Numbered from the stretch's first letter, positions 10,227 through 19,061 are shown. The stretch is DNA of 64,000 bases from DASWJZ01 sp963814905 (GCA_963814905.1 CAWFEM010000003.1:62001-126000), one strand, 5' to 3'. A program made the numbers and translations. Notes: generated by a model from the letters alone, not told the origin.

Positions 10227-10303
10227 TGGTACAGCCGGTAGGTCTCGAACCTACGACCTTCGGATCCACAATCCGACGCTCTAACCAACTGAGCTACGGC
10301 TGC
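10227..10303 (-). tRNA. tRNA-His (GTG), lacking G-1
   Basis: A full cloverleaf reads on the minus strand: acceptor GCAGCCG paired with CGGCTGT, D-arm starting GCTC, anticodon stem TCGGA/TCCGA with loop TTGTGGA, T-arm GTAGG-TTCGAGA-CCTAC, then A73 and an encoded CCA. The anticodon GTG reads His codons. The base before position 1 is T rather than G, and the first pair is G1:U72 with A73. This is the identity set reported for the alphaproteobacterial clade that includes Caulobacter, whose HisRS does not need G-1. Confidence 0.96.
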
Positions 10304-10433
10304 ACAAAGACGCCTATCCCGGCGCGGCCGGACCCTAATTCAATCGGGCCGGCAATTTCAAGCAAGCTCGCAGGCCCGCAGACCGGGCCGGGAGCTGTTT
10401 CGGCGACGTCGGTTAAGACCGGATTGGGCTAAT

Positions 10434-10460
10434 GGGCGGCCGGCTTGTCACCCGCCGCCC
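10434..10460 (-). terminator. terminator-like hairpin after infC
   Basis: Seven-base GC stem GGGCGGC with GCCGCCC, 13-base loop, starting 6 bases past the infC stop. The downstream side has only a weak T-run (ATTAG). Confidence 0.45.
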
Positions 10461-10466
10461 GATTCT

Positions 10467-11042
10467 TCAGCTGGCCGCTGCCGACTGCGCCCGCACGGTG
10501 CTTTTCAGCGCAGGCGCCAGGATCATGATCATCTGGCGTCCTTCGAGCTTCGGCTCGGCCTCGACCTTCGCCATCGCCGTCAGGTCGTCGCGGACGCGGA
10601 AGAGAAGCTGGAGTCCGAGCTCCTGATGGGCCATCTCGCGACCGCGGAAGCGCAGGGTCATCTTGACCTTGTCGCCTTCGTCGAGAAAGCGCCGAGCGGC
10701 CTTCATCTTGGTGTCGTAGTCATGGGTATCGATGCTCGGGCGCATCTTGATTTCCTTGACCTCGACAGTCTTCTGCTTCTTGCGCGCTTCCGACGCTTTC
10801 TTCTGCGCCTGGAACTTGTACTTTCCGTAGTCGAGGATCTTGACGACCGGCGGGTGCGAGTTGGGAGATATCTCCACCAAGTCGAGGCCCGCCTCTTCAG
10901 CGAGATGGCGCGCCTCTTCGGTATCGACGATGCCGCGGTTCAGTCCTTCCGCGTCGACAAGCTGAACCTGTGGGATTCGGATCTCGTCGTTGATGCGGGG
11001 CCCCTCCTTGACGGTTGGGGCAGCACGATAGGGTCGGCGAAT
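10467..11042 (-). CDS. infC: translation initiation factor IF-3, AUU start
   Basis: IF-3 binds the 30S subunit and checks initiator tRNA and start codon. The product is 191 residues beginning (M)RRPYRAAPTVKEGPRINDEI. The N-domain contains VQLVDAEGLNRGIV; the C-domain has KEIKMRPSIDTHDYDTKM and LRFRGREMAHQ. No ATG or GTG fits the start. AAGGAG (11056-11051) lies 8 bases before an ATT at 11042, while the in-frame TTG at 11048 is only two bases from it, so ATT is the likely start. An AUU start is the known basis of IF-3 autoregulation in enterobacteria. rpmI and rplT do not follow. Confidence 0.93.
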   Translation of the reverse strand: MRRPYRAAPTVKEGPRINDEIRIPQVQLVDAEGLNRGIVDTEEARHLAEEAGLDLVEISPNSHPPVVKILDYGKYKFQAQKKASEARKKQKTVEVKEIKMRPSIDTHDYDTKMKAARRFLDEGDKVKMTLRFRGREMAHQELGLQLLFRVRDDLTAMAKVEAEPKLEGRQMIMILAPALKSTVRAQSAAAS

Positions 11043-11056
11043 GGTCAACTCTCCTT
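11040..11056 (-). promoter_or_regulatory. Shine-Dalgarno and AUU start codon of infC
   Basis: AAGGAG, an 8-base spacer AGTTGACC, then ATT. The strong ribosome-binding site with a discriminated start codon suits negative feedback by IF-3. Confidence 0.75.
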
Positions 11057-11169
11057 ACGTTGTTGTCGATGATAGATAGGCGGCGACGGCGCGCGTCGCC
11101 ACCTTCGGGCAGAATCCGGCGATTTCACCTGCGAGTCAACCGACGCGTGCCGTTATTGTTTCGAAACTG

Positions 11170-12375
11170 TCAGGCGCGACCACGACTTGCGAGCAATCCG
11201 TCGTAAGCGGCAAGCGTCGCCGTCTGCATCGCGTCGGTCGAAAAGCCCGTTGCATGCACGCGGGCGCGCGCCGAAAGCGCATCGCGCTCCGCCAGGTCGA
11301 GCCGCAGAGCCGCGGCGATCGCAGACGCGAGGGCATCCGCGTCGCCCGGCGGCACCAGCCAGCCGGTGCGCGCGTCCTCGCTGACACGCGGAGGGGCGAG
11401 CACGGTTTCCGCCGTGGCACCAAGCCTCGTCGCCACGACCGGCACGCCCATCGCCGCGGCTTCGATCGCGGTGCGGCCGAAGGCCTCCGCCTCAGTGGAG
11501 GCGATCACCGCCACCTCGGCGAGCGCGAAAGCCGCCGCGGGGTCGTCGCAATGGCCGACGATGGCGACGCGGCCGTCGAGCCCGCGCGCGGCGATCATTT
11601 CCTCAAGCATGCGCCGGTAGTCGTCGCGGCCCTGCGCATCGCCGGCAAGCACCACGACGGTTCCCGCCGTATCCGCGATTTCGGCGCGCGCCGCGGCCTC
11701 GATCAGCACGGCCTGCCCCTTCCACCCGGTCAGGCGCGCGAGGTTCAGGACAATACGCGCATCCTCACTCAGCCCCCATGCGCGGCGGAGCGTGTCGCGG
11801 CGCGCGGGCTCCACCGCCTTTGGATCGAAGCGCTCAAGATCGATGCCGCGCGGGATGACGATTATCCGCTCTGCCGGAGTCGCGTAGCGTGCGCGGATGA
11901 GCTCCGCCGTGAACGCGGAATTGGCGATGACGATGTCGCCCGCCGCCATCACTGAATTATAAAGCCGCTTTGGCGCGCTGCGCTCGCCGTAGATGCCGTG
12001 AAAGGTGGTGACGAAGGGGGTTCCAGTCCGCCGGCAGGCAAGGCGGGCGGACCAGGCCGGCGCACGGCTTCGTGCATGTACGATATCGACCCGCTCGCGA
12101 CGGATCAGCGTCGCAAGCCGGTTGGCATTCATCAGGATTGTCGCCGGGTTCTTGGCGCCGACCGGCAGCCGGATAAGCGTCCCGCCAGCCTCCGCGAGCT
12201 GACCTTCCAGCCGCCCGCCCTCGCTTGCGACCAGCGCGCGGTCGCCGCGCGCCGCGAGTGCCGCGGAGATATCGATCGCGGCCCGCTCCGCTCCGCCGGT
12301 GTCGAGCGAGGGAATGACCTGCAAAACGGTCAAAGGGTGTCGCGCCGGACCTGAGCGCTCTGGGCTTGACGGCAT
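11170..12375 (-). CDS. glycosyltransferase family 4 protein
   Basis: About 401 residues with a GT-B fold. The N-terminal domain has VLQVIPSLDTGGAERAAID, and later HARSRAPAWSARLA and FHGIYGE. The C-terminal nucleotide-sugar domain has IPRGIDLERFDP, LARLTGWKGQAVLIEA and the family motif EAFGRTAIEAAAMGVPVVAT. It should transfer a sugar from a nucleotide donor, probably in envelope polysaccharide or lipopolysaccharide synthesis; the acceptor cannot be deduced. GGGAAG six bases before the ATG at 12375 supports this start over 12402. It is divergent from the alpha/beta hydrolase gene. Confidence 0.85.
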   Translation of the reverse strand: MPSSPERSGPARHPLTVLQVIPSLDTGGAERAAIDISAALAARGDRALVASEGGRLEGQLAEAGGTLIRLPVGAKNPATILMNANRLATLIRRERVDIVHARSRAPAWSARLACRRTGTPFVTTFHGIYGERSAPKRLYNSVMAAGDIVIANSAFTAELIRARYATPAERIIVIPRGIDLERFDPKAVEPARRDTLRRAWGLSEDARIVLNLARLTGWKGQAVLIEAAARAEIADTAGTVVVLAGDAQGRDDYRRMLEEMIAARGLDGRVAIVGHCDDPAAAFALAEVAVIASTEAEAFGRTAIEAAAMGVPVVATRLGATAETVLAPPRVSEDARTGWLVPPGDADALASAIAAALRLDLAERDALSARARVHATGFSTDAMQTATLAAYDGLLASRGRA

Positions 12376-12434
12376 ATTCGGCTTCCCGCACGTCGGAAGC
12401 ACCGCTCCCGGAAAGACGCAAGGGCAGGAATAGG

Positions 12435-13217
12435 ATGGCGGACGCGCGAATGAAACATCTGACGGTCGGCGCCGAGGAGGCGGCGCGCCGGATCGCGATC
12501 CTGAGCCGTGCGGGAAAGGCGCCCGGCATTTTCTGGCTTGGCGGCTTCCGCTCCGACATGCAGGGCTCGAAGGCGGAGGCGCTCGACGCGTGGGCGGGCG
12601 AGACCGGCTACGCCGCGACGCGCTTCGACTATTCCGGGCACGGCCAATCGGACGGGCGCTTCGAAGACGGCACCATCTCGCGCTGGCTGGAAGAGGCGGA
12701 GGCGGTCTTTGGCACGACCGAAGGCCCGCAGGTCGTCATCGGCTCCTCGATGGGCGGCTGGCTGGCGCTGCTTCTCGCCAAGCGCCTCGCCGAGCGGGGC
12801 GACACGGACCGGCTCGCCGGCATGGTGCTGCTCGCGCCCGCCGTCGACATGACCAAGGACCTGATGTGGGACGCCTTCAAGCCGGCGGAACGCAAGCAGC
12901 TCAAGAAGGAGGGCTTCCTCGCCCGCCCGTCAGACTATTCGCCCGAGCCCGACATCTACACGAACGCACTGATCGAGGACGGCAAGACGCATCTCTTCGG
13001 GGCGCATCCGATCGAGGCCGGGTGTCCGGTCCACGTCATCCAGGGCATGCAGGATCCCGACGTCCCATGGACCCACGCGACCAAGCTGATGGAGCACCTC
13101 GCCTTCGACGACGCGGTGCTGACGCTGGTGCGCGACGGCGACCACCGGCTATCGCGGCCGGAGGATATCGCGCGTCTCATCCGCGCCGTCGCGGCGATGA
13201 CCGAAAGCGCGGCCTGA
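12435..13217 (+). CDS. alpha/beta hydrolase (ABHD10-like)
   Basis: 260 residues. The nucleophile elbow is GSSMGGW, with the strand before it VVIGSSM. The acid is probably the Asp in GMQDPDVPW and the base the His in GDHRLSRPED. The opening FWLGGFRSDMQGSKAEALD and RFDYSGHGQSDG resemble bacterial relatives of mitochondrial ABHD10, which acts as a thioesterase or esterase. The true substrate is unknown. The ATG at 12435 follows AGGAATAGG closely; a second ATG at 12450 is possible. There is no signal peptide, so it is cytoplasmic. It stands alone, divergent from the glycosyltransferase. Confidence 0.82.
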   Translation: MADARMKHLTVGAEEAARRIAILSRAGKAPGIFWLGGFRSDMQGSKAEALDAWAGETGYAATRFDYSGHGQSDGRFEDGTISRWLEEAEAVFGTTEGPQVVIGSSMGGWLALLLAKRLAERGDTDRLAGMVLLAPAVDMTKDLMWDAFKPAERKQLKKEGFLARPSDYSPEPDIYTNALIEDGKTHLFGAHPIEAGCPVHVIQGMQDPDVPWTHATKLMEHLAFDDAVLTLVRDGDHRLSRPEDIARLIRAVAAMTESAA

Positions 13218-13280
13218 AACGACGAGCGGCGGAGCGTTTCCGCTCCGCCGTGCCACTGGACTGGAGGGTCTAGGTGGCTG

Positions 13281-13388
13281 TTAGGCGAGGTAAGGCAGCG
13301 CCATGACGGCGGTGGAAATGGCGGTCAGGCCGACAAAGGCCGCGGTGCGGATCGCCACATATTTCACGATGCTGGTCTTGGTCGTCAT
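13281..13388 (-). CDS. small hypothetical membrane peptide, 35 residues
   Basis: Too short for a normal gene caller. The ATG at 13388 is preceded by GGGGGA at a good distance. The product reads MTTKTSIVKYVAIRTAAF then VGLTAISTAVMALPYLA and stops at 13281. A polar, basic N-terminus is followed by one hydrophobic segment of about 20 residues, so it could be a single-span inner-membrane peptide. It is convergent with the hydrolase gene. No function can be assigned. The support is the ribosome-binding site plus the coherent membrane-peptide pattern; conservation has not been tested. Confidence 0.5.
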   Translation of the reverse strand: MTTKTSIVKYVAIRTAAFVGLTAISTAVMALPYLA

Positions 13389-13576
13389 GACACGTCCCCC
13401 GAAATTCGTTGTAGCGAATTAACCAACGAAGCGTTTCCGGCTTCAGGCGTCGTTCTCCAAAAACGGTTTCGTCGGCTAAGCCATGTATTTCGTCGAGGCG
13501 CCGACGAAGAAACAATCGTCCGGCCGAACGGTTCCCGGGATTCGACTTTTCCGCGGTTTCGTGCGACGGAACCGGC

Positions 13577-14242
13577 ATGCCGACAGAGGTCAAAATCTGC
13601 GGGCTTTCCGAGGAGGAGAGCGTGGACGCGGCGCTTGAAGCCGGGGCCGATTTCGTCGGCTTCGTGTTCTTCGCGCGAAGCCCGCGCAACCTCAGTTTGA
13701 CGCGCGCCGCCACCCTCGCCGACCGCGCGCGGGGCAAGGCCGGATTGGTGGCGCTCAGCGTCGACGCCGATGACGCCTTCCTGGCGGCGATTGCCGAGGC
13801 ATTGGCGCCCGACCTCCTGCAGCTCCACGGCCGCGAGACGCCGGAGCGCGCCGCCGCGGTCCGCGCGGCGACCGGCCGCCCGGTGATGAAGGTGGTTTCC
13901 GTCGCGGTCGGCGCGGACCTCGCGGCGACCCGCACCTACACCGCCGCCGACCGCTTCCTGATCGACGCCAAGCCGCCGAAGGACGCGACCCGGCCGGGTG
14001 GCAACGCCCGCACCTTCGACTGGTCGATCCTGGACGGCTTCGTGCCCGAAAAGCCCTGGCTTCTCGCTGGCGGGCTCGATCCGCAGAACGTCGCCGAAGC
14101 GCTCCGCGTCACCGGCGCGCCCGGTGTCGACGTCTCGTCCGGCGTGGAAAGCGCGCCGGGCAAGAAGGACCCCGCGCTGATCCGCGCCTTCATCCAAGCC
14201 GTCCGCGACCACGACCGTCCGGCGCAGCGGCTCGCCGGTTAG
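13577..14242 (+). CDS. trpF: phosphoribosylanthranilate isomerase
   Basis: Third step of tryptophan synthesis, converting phosphoribosyl-anthranilate to CdRP. It is 221 residues in a TIM barrel. EVKICGLSEEESV at the start holds the catalytic Cys; ADFVGFVFFARSPRNLS and LLQLHGRETPE are family signatures. The general-acid Asp is in RFLIDAKPP, and phosphate binding is in LLAGGLDPQNV and VDVSSGVESAPGKKD. It lies 8 bases before trpB, so the two form an operon. Confidence 0.95.
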   Translation: MPTEVKICGLSEEESVDAALEAGADFVGFVFFARSPRNLSLTRAATLADRARGKAGLVALSVDADDAFLAAIAEALAPDLLQLHGRETPERAAAVRAATGRPVMKVVSVAVGADLAATRTYTAADRFLIDAKPPKDATRPGGNARTFDWSILDGFVPEKPWLLAGGLDPQNVAEALRVTGAPGVDVSSGVESAPGKKDPALIRAFIQAVRDHDRPAQRLAG

Positions 14243-14250
14243 AGACAATC

Positions 14251-15501
14251 ATGAACGCCCCGCGACCCAACACCTATCGATCCGGGCCCGACGAGCGCGG
14301 CCGCTTCGGCCTCTACGGCGGCCGCTTCGTCGCCGAGACGCTGATGCCGCTCGTCCTGGAGCTGGAGCAGGCCTACGAGGCCGCGAAGACCGATCCGGCC
14401 TACGCGGCGGAGCTGACCGCTCTCGGCACGCACTATACGGGGCGGCCGAGCCCGCTCTATTTCGCCGAGCGGCTGACGGAGCATCTGCGCGAGTCGGCGG
14501 CGAATTCCGGTCGCGACGGCGGAGCGAAAATCTACTTCAAGCGTGATGAGCTCAATCACACCGGTTCGCACAAGATCAACAATTGCCTCGGCCAGATCCT
14601 GCTGGCGCGGCGCATGGGCAAGACCCGCATCATCGCGGAGACCGGCGCCGGCCAGCACGGCGTCGCCGCCGCCACGGTCTCGGCGCGCTTCGGGCTTCCC
14701 TGCGTCGTCTATATGGGCGCGACCGACATCGAGCGGCAGAAGCCCAACGTCTTCCGCATGAAGCTCCTCGGCGCGGAGGTGAAGCCGGTCACGTCGGGCG
14801 CCGGCACGCTCAAGGACGCCATGAACGAGGCGCTCCGCGACTGGGTGTCGAACGTGGAGACGACCTATTACCTGATCGGCACCGCCGCCGGCCCGCATCC
14901 CTACCCGGCGATGGTTCGCGACTTCCAGTCGGTGATCGGCAACGAGGTGCGCGAGCAGATCATGGAAGCGGAAGGCCGCCTGCCTGACGCGCTGGTCGCC
15001 GCGATCGGCGGCGGCTCAAACGCGATCGGCCTCTTCCATCCCTTCCTCGACGATCGCGACGTCGCGATCTACGGCGTTGAGGCCGGCGGCCACGGGCTCG
15101 ACGTGGAGAATGGCCATGCGGCCTCGATGACCGGCGGCGCGCCGGGCGTGCTCCACGGCAACCGCACCTATCTCCTGCAGGACGGCGATGGGCAGATACT
15201 CGAAGGCCATTCGATCTCCGCCGGGCTCGACTATCCCGGCGTCGGGCCGGAGCATTCGTGGCTGAAGGATTCCGGCCGCGTCACCTACGTGCCGGCGACC
15301 GACGCGGAGGCGCTGAACGCCTTCCAGCTCTGCACCAAGCTCGAGGGCATCATCCCGGCGCTCGAACCGGCGCACGCCCTGGCGCATGTGATCAAGCTCG
15401 CGCCGGAAATGCGGCGCGACCAGATCATCGTCATGAACATGTGCGGCCGCGGCGACAAGGACGTGTTCACCGTCGGCAAGATTCTGGGGTTCGAGCTTTA
15501 G
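14251..15501 (+). CDS. trpB: tryptophan synthase beta subunit
   Basis: Condenses indole with serine using PLP. It is 416 residues, the usual length. RFGLYGGRFVAETLMPLVLE opens the protein. The PLP Lys is in NHTGSHKINN, ETGAGQHGVA follows, and GGGSNAIG binds PLP phosphate. It starts 8 bases after trpF. Unusually, trpA is not next: an oppositely oriented 5'-nucleotidase gene lies between them, so the alpha and beta subunits are made from separate transcripts. Confidence 0.97.
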   Translation: MNAPRPNTYRSGPDERGRFGLYGGRFVAETLMPLVLELEQAYEAAKTDPAYAAELTALGTHYTGRPSPLYFAERLTEHLRESAANSGRDGGAKIYFKRDELNHTGSHKINNCLGQILLARRMGKTRIIAETGAGQHGVAAATVSARFGLPCVVYMGATDIERQKPNVFRMKLLGAEVKPVTSGAGTLKDAMNEALRDWVSNVETTYYLIGTAAGPHPYPAMVRDFQSVIGNEVREQIMEAEGRLPDALVAAIGGGSNAIGLFHPFLDDRDVAIYGVEAGGHGLDVENGHAASMTGGAPGVLHGNRTYLLQDGDGQILEGHSISAGLDYPGVGPEHSWLKDSGRVTYVPATDAEALNAFQLCTKLEGIIPALEPAHALAHVIKLAPEMRRDQIIVMNMCGRGDKDVFTVGKILGFEL

Positions 15502-15538
15502 GCCTCCACCTCTCTCCGGCTCGCGGTTCGGTCGCGGA

Positions 15539-17053
15539 TCACTGAAAGGTAATGCGTCCCTCGACCTTGGCGTCGACCTTGCCCGCCGCGGCGATGTAGT
15601 CGATGACGTCGCTTGCCATCAGCTTGCCTTCGCGCGCACCGATCAGCACCTTGCCGCCGGCAAGCGCCGTATAGCCGTCGCCGCCGTTCAGCATGAAGTC
15701 GTTGGTCGCAACGTCGTAGGTGGCCGCCGGGTCGAGTGGCTTGTCGCCGACCATCACCGAGACGACGCGGCTTCCCGCCGGCTTCTTGAGATCGGCCACG
15801 ACCATCAAGCCCGACACCTGCGGGAACCGGCCGGCGCCGTTCTCGACCTGGCTGAAGCCGTTCTCAAGCGCGTCGAGCACCTGCTCGCCGGTCACCGCGG
15901 TCACCACCGTGACGTTGCCGAACGGCAGCTCGGTCAGGATGTCGCGACGCGTCAGCACCGTGCCGGCGTCGTATTGCCGGTCGGCGCGGATGCCGCCGCC
16001 ATTCGTAATGGCGATATCGGCCCCGTTGGCGCCGCGCATGGCGTCGGTGATCAGATTGCCGATGGCCGATTCCTCGCTGCGCACGATATTGCGGCGCGAG
16101 TCGAGCGGGCCGACCGTGCTGCCGATCTCGACGTTCAGGCTCTCGTCGAGCTTCGCCTTGAAATCATCGACCAGTTTCTGCGTCTCGGGATCCGGCGTCA
16201 CCGTCCTGGTGTTGATGAAGCGGAACGACGGCTCCCAGGACACGGAGCGCTTGCCGTCCTTCTCTTCGATGGTGACCGTCAGGTCGAGCGGGGCAAGGTA
16301 TTTCGCCTCGGTCGATGTCTCGACGTAGGCGGTGATGCCGTCGTAGCCGGTCATGTAGTCGTGATCGTCGCCGGAGACGATCACGTCGAAGGCGTGGCTC
16401 GCCATGATCGCGCGGTCATAGGCATGGTCGCCCTGGATCACGCCGATCACCAGGTCCGCACCGTCGGCCCGGGCGGCCTTGGCGCCCTCCACCGCCGCCT
16501 GCACGGTAAAGCCGAACTTCCAGTCGCCGGGGCTCGACACCTCCGGTGTGGTGTCCTGCGCGACCGGGACGAGCGCGACCTTGAGCCCGGCGACCTCCTT
16601 CATCATCGTGCCGCCGAGGCCTTCGATCGGGCTTCCGTCGGCATGCGTCACGTTGATCGCCGCCCACGGGTATTTCGACATCTTCGCCTTCTCGAGGAAG
16701 TTGTCGGGTCCGAAGTCGAATTCGTGATTGCCAGGCACGGCAATGTCGAACGGCACCAGATTGGTGAGCTCGATCGTGTTCGCCCCCTGGTCCAAGCCCG
16801 ACAGGAGCGAAGGCGACAGCATGTCGCCGTCGAAGACGTAGAGCATATTTGGATTGCTTGCCTTCTCCGCTTTGGCGACGGCGTTCAGGCGGGCGAATCC
16901 GCCGCTGTCCTTGACGCCGGCGAAATTATAGATGTCGCCGACACCGAGAATGGTCAGCTTGACGGTCTCGGCCTGCGCCGGCGCCAGCGCCGCGATGCCA
17001 AGGGCGGTTGCGCCGGCGAGCGCGGCGGCAAGCTTGCTGAGGCGTTTGGACAT
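15539..17053 (-). CDS. periplasmic 5'-nucleotidase / metallophosphatase (UshA-like)
   Basis: 504 residues from the ATG at 17053, which has AGGAG six bases upstream. A signal peptide (MSKRLSKLAAALAGATALGI, then AALAPAQA) precedes a calcineurin-like metal domain with VFDGDMLSPSLLSG, VPGNHEFDFGPDNF and SGDDHDY. The C-terminal 5'-nucleotidase domain carries ITNGGGIRAD and LTELPFGNVT. Such enzymes dephosphorylate nucleotides or sugar nucleotides in the periplasm. It is convergent with trpB and divergent from trpA, splitting what is usually a contiguous trpBA pair. No Pho box was recognised. Confidence 0.88.
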   Translation of the reverse strand: MSKRLSKLAAALAGATALGIAALAPAQAETVKLTILGVGDIYNFAGVKDSGGFARLNAVAKAEKASNPNMLYVFDGDMLSPSLLSGLDQGANTIELTNLVPFDIAVPGNHEFDFGPDNFLEKAKMSKYPWAAINVTHADGSPIEGLGGTMMKEVAGLKVALVPVAQDTTPEVSSPGDWKFGFTVQAAVEGAKAARADGADLVIGVIQGDHAYDRAIMASHAFDVIVSGDDHDYMTGYDGITAYVETSTEAKYLAPLDLTVTIEEKDGKRSVSWEPSFRFINTRTVTPDPETQKLVDDFKAKLDESLNVEIGSTVGPLDSRRNIVRSEESAIGNLITDAMRGANGADIAITNGGGIRADRQYDAGTVLTRRDILTELPFGNVTVVTAVTGEQVLDALENGFSQVENGAGRFPQVSGLMVVADLKKPAGSRVVSVMVGDKPLDPAATYDVATNDFMLNGGDGYTALAGGKVLIGAREGKLMASDVIDYIAAAGKVDAKVEGRITFQ

Positions 17054-17214
17054 TTTGGGCTCCTCATGGCGAGAATGCGTCACTAGACGAGAAGGTCGTC
17101 AGTTCTATCACAGGCAGCCGCCGAGTTCAGGCCGCCGATGTGGCCGTCGGCCGAACCATATACTAAGCCACGACTCGCCTTTTCCCGCGCCGCCGGAGTG
17201 TGATACCGACAACC

Positions 17215-18051
17215 ATGACCCGCATCGACCGCCGTTTCGCCGAGCTGAAGAAGGCCGCGCGCCCGGGGCTGGTGACCTTCGTCACCGCCGGCGATCCGGA
17301 CTACGACACCTCGCTCGCCATTCTGAAGGCGCTGCCCGCCGCGGGCGCCGACCTCATCGAGGTCGGGATGCCCTTCTCCGACCCGATGGCCGACGGCCCC
17401 GCCATCCAGGCGGCGGGCCTGCGCGCGCTCAAAGCCGGCCAGACCATGGTGAAGACGCTTGAAATGGTGCGCGCCTTCCGCGAGAGCGACGCCGACACGC
17501 CGATCGTGCTGATGGGCTATTACAACCCGATCTACATCTACGGGAACGAGCGTTTCCTCGCCGACGCGATCGCGGCCGGCGTCGATGGGCTGATCGTCGT
17601 GGATCTGCCGCCGGAGGAGGACGAGGAGCTTTGCATCCCGGCGCTCGCCGCCGGGCTCAATTTCATCCGGCTTGCGACCCCCACCACCGACGACAAACGG
17701 CTGCCGGCGGTCCTTAAGAACACTTCGGGCTTCGTCTATTACGTCTCGATAACCGGGATCACCGGCACCAAGACGCCGGACCAGCTTCGCGTCGCGGAGG
17801 CGGTTGACCGGATCAAGCGGCATACCGATCTACCGGTTGCGGTCGGTTTTGGCGTATCGACGCCGCAGCAGGCCGCCGCCATCGGCCGCAACGCCGACGG
17901 CGTCGTCGTCGGCTCGGCGCTGGTTCGCGCGGTCGAAAAGAGTCTCGACGCTGAGAACCAAGGCACGGCGAAAACCGTTACCGCCGTGACCGAACTCGTG
18001 GCAGCGCTCGCCCAAAGCGTGCGCGCCTCCCGCCTGATGGCGGCCGAATAG
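17215..18051 (+). CDS. trpA: tryptophan synthase alpha subunit
   Basis: Cleaves indole-3-glycerol phosphate to indole. TIM barrel of about 278 residues. The catalytic Glu and Asp lie in LIEVGMPFSDPMADGPAIQ. Further family segments are MGYYNPIYIYGNERF, DGLIVVDLPPEE, YVSITGITGTK and VGFGVSTPQQA. I chose the ATG at 17215 (MTRIDRRFAELKK); a GTG at 17200 is also open but has its purines too close. It is followed after 12 bases by accD and then folC, a common alphaproteobacterial order. Confidence 0.95.
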   Translation: MTRIDRRFAELKKAARPGLVTFVTAGDPDYDTSLAILKALPAAGADLIEVGMPFSDPMADGPAIQAAGLRALKAGQTMVKTLEMVRAFRESDADTPIVLMGYYNPIYIYGNERFLADAIAAGVDGLIVVDLPPEEDEELCIPALAAGLNFIRLATPTTDDKRLPAVLKNTSGFVYYVSITGITGTKTPDQLRVAEAVDRIKRHTDLPVAVGFGVSTPQQAAAIGRNADGVVVGSALVRAVEKSLDAENQGTAKTVTAVTELVAALAQSVRASRLMAAE

Positions 18052-18063
18052 AGGGTTATTGGG

Positions 18064-19047
18064 TTGGCAAACTGGATCGAGAACGTCGTCCGCCCGCGCA
18101 TCCGCTCGCTGTGGAACAAGCGCGAGACGCCGCAAAATCTCTGGGTCAAATGCCCGGCGACGGGCGAGATGGTCTTCCACAAGGACCTGGAGGCGAACCA
18201 GTTCGTCTTCCCCAATTCCGACTTCCATCAGCGCATCGACGCGCGCACCCGCTTCCGCCTCTTCTTCGATGACGGCACCTGGGAGATGCTGCGCACTCCG
18301 ACGGTCGGCGTCGACCCTTTGCGCTTCCGCGACGAGCGCCGCTATACCGAGCGGCTCAAGGCGGCGAAGGCAAAGACCGGCCTCGACGACGCGGTCATGC
18401 TCGGCGCCGGTACGGTTGACGGGGTCGCGCTCGTCGCCGCGGTGCAGGATTTCGATTTCATGGGCGGCTCGCTCGGCATGGCCGCCGGGGAGGCGATCAT
18501 TGCCGGCGCGGAGGCGGCCGTTGCGCGACATCGGCCCTTCGTGCTCTTCGCAGGCTCCGGCGGCGCGCGCATGCAGGAAGGCATCCTGTCGCTGATGCAG
18601 CTTCCGCGCACCACCATCGCCGTCGACATGGTGAAGGATGCCGGGCTCCCCTATCTCGTGATCCTCACCAACCCGACCACCGGCGGCGTCACCGCGTCCT
18701 ACGCCATGCTCGGCGACGTGCATCTCGCGGAGCCCGGCGCGCTGATCGGCTTTGCCGGCCCGCGCGTCATCGAGCAGACCATCCGCGAGAAGCTGCCGGA
18801 GGGATTCCAGCGCTCCGAATATCTGCGCGATCACGGCATGGTCGACATCGTCGTGCACCGTCACAAGATCCGCGAGACGGTGGCGCGGCTCTGCCGGCTG
18901 ATGCTGAAGCTGCCGCCGCCCAACCATCCGCCGCTCGAGCAGGCGTCGGGCAACGGCGCCTGGAACGGAGCCGACGCCGGCGAGGCGGACGACGACGCCT
19001 CCAGCACAACGCCGAACGCAGAACAGCAGCCCGCCTCCACCAATTGA
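18064..19047 (+). CDS. accD: acetyl-CoA carboxylase carboxyltransferase subunit beta, TTG start
   Basis: Beta half of the carboxyltransferase that makes malonyl-CoA for fatty acid synthesis; it works with AccA. It is 327 residues. The alphaproteobacterial N-terminus NLWVKCPATGEMVFHKDLE has only one Cys of the usual four-Cys zinc finger. The crotonase-fold core includes DFDFMGGSLGMAAGEAI, FAGSGGARMQEG and TNPTTGGVTASYAM. No ATG is available; a TTG at 18064 follows GAGGG by eight bases. The C-terminal tail is Ala/Asp/Glu-rich and probably disordered. It lies between trpA and folC. Confidence 0.95.
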   Translation: MANWIENVVRPRIRSLWNKRETPQNLWVKCPATGEMVFHKDLEANQFVFPNSDFHQRIDARTRFRLFFDDGTWEMLRTPTVGVDPLRFRDERRYTERLKAAKAKTGLDDAVMLGAGTVDGVALVAAVQDFDFMGGSLGMAAGEAIIAGAEAAVARHRPFVLFAGSGGARMQEGILSLMQLPRTTIAVDMVKDAGLPYLVILTNPTTGGVTASYAMLGDVHLAEPGALIGFAGPRVIEQTIREKLPEGFQRSEYLRDHGMVDIVVHRHKIRETVARLCRLMLKLPPPNHPPLEQASGNGAWNGADAGEADDDASSTTPNAEQQPASTN

Positions 19048-19061
19048 CCTACCAACCCCGC

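Noticed and set aside
13389..13576. Tryptophan leader peptide or attenuator before trpF
   Set aside because: No short frame with tandem Trp codons followed by alternative hairpins.
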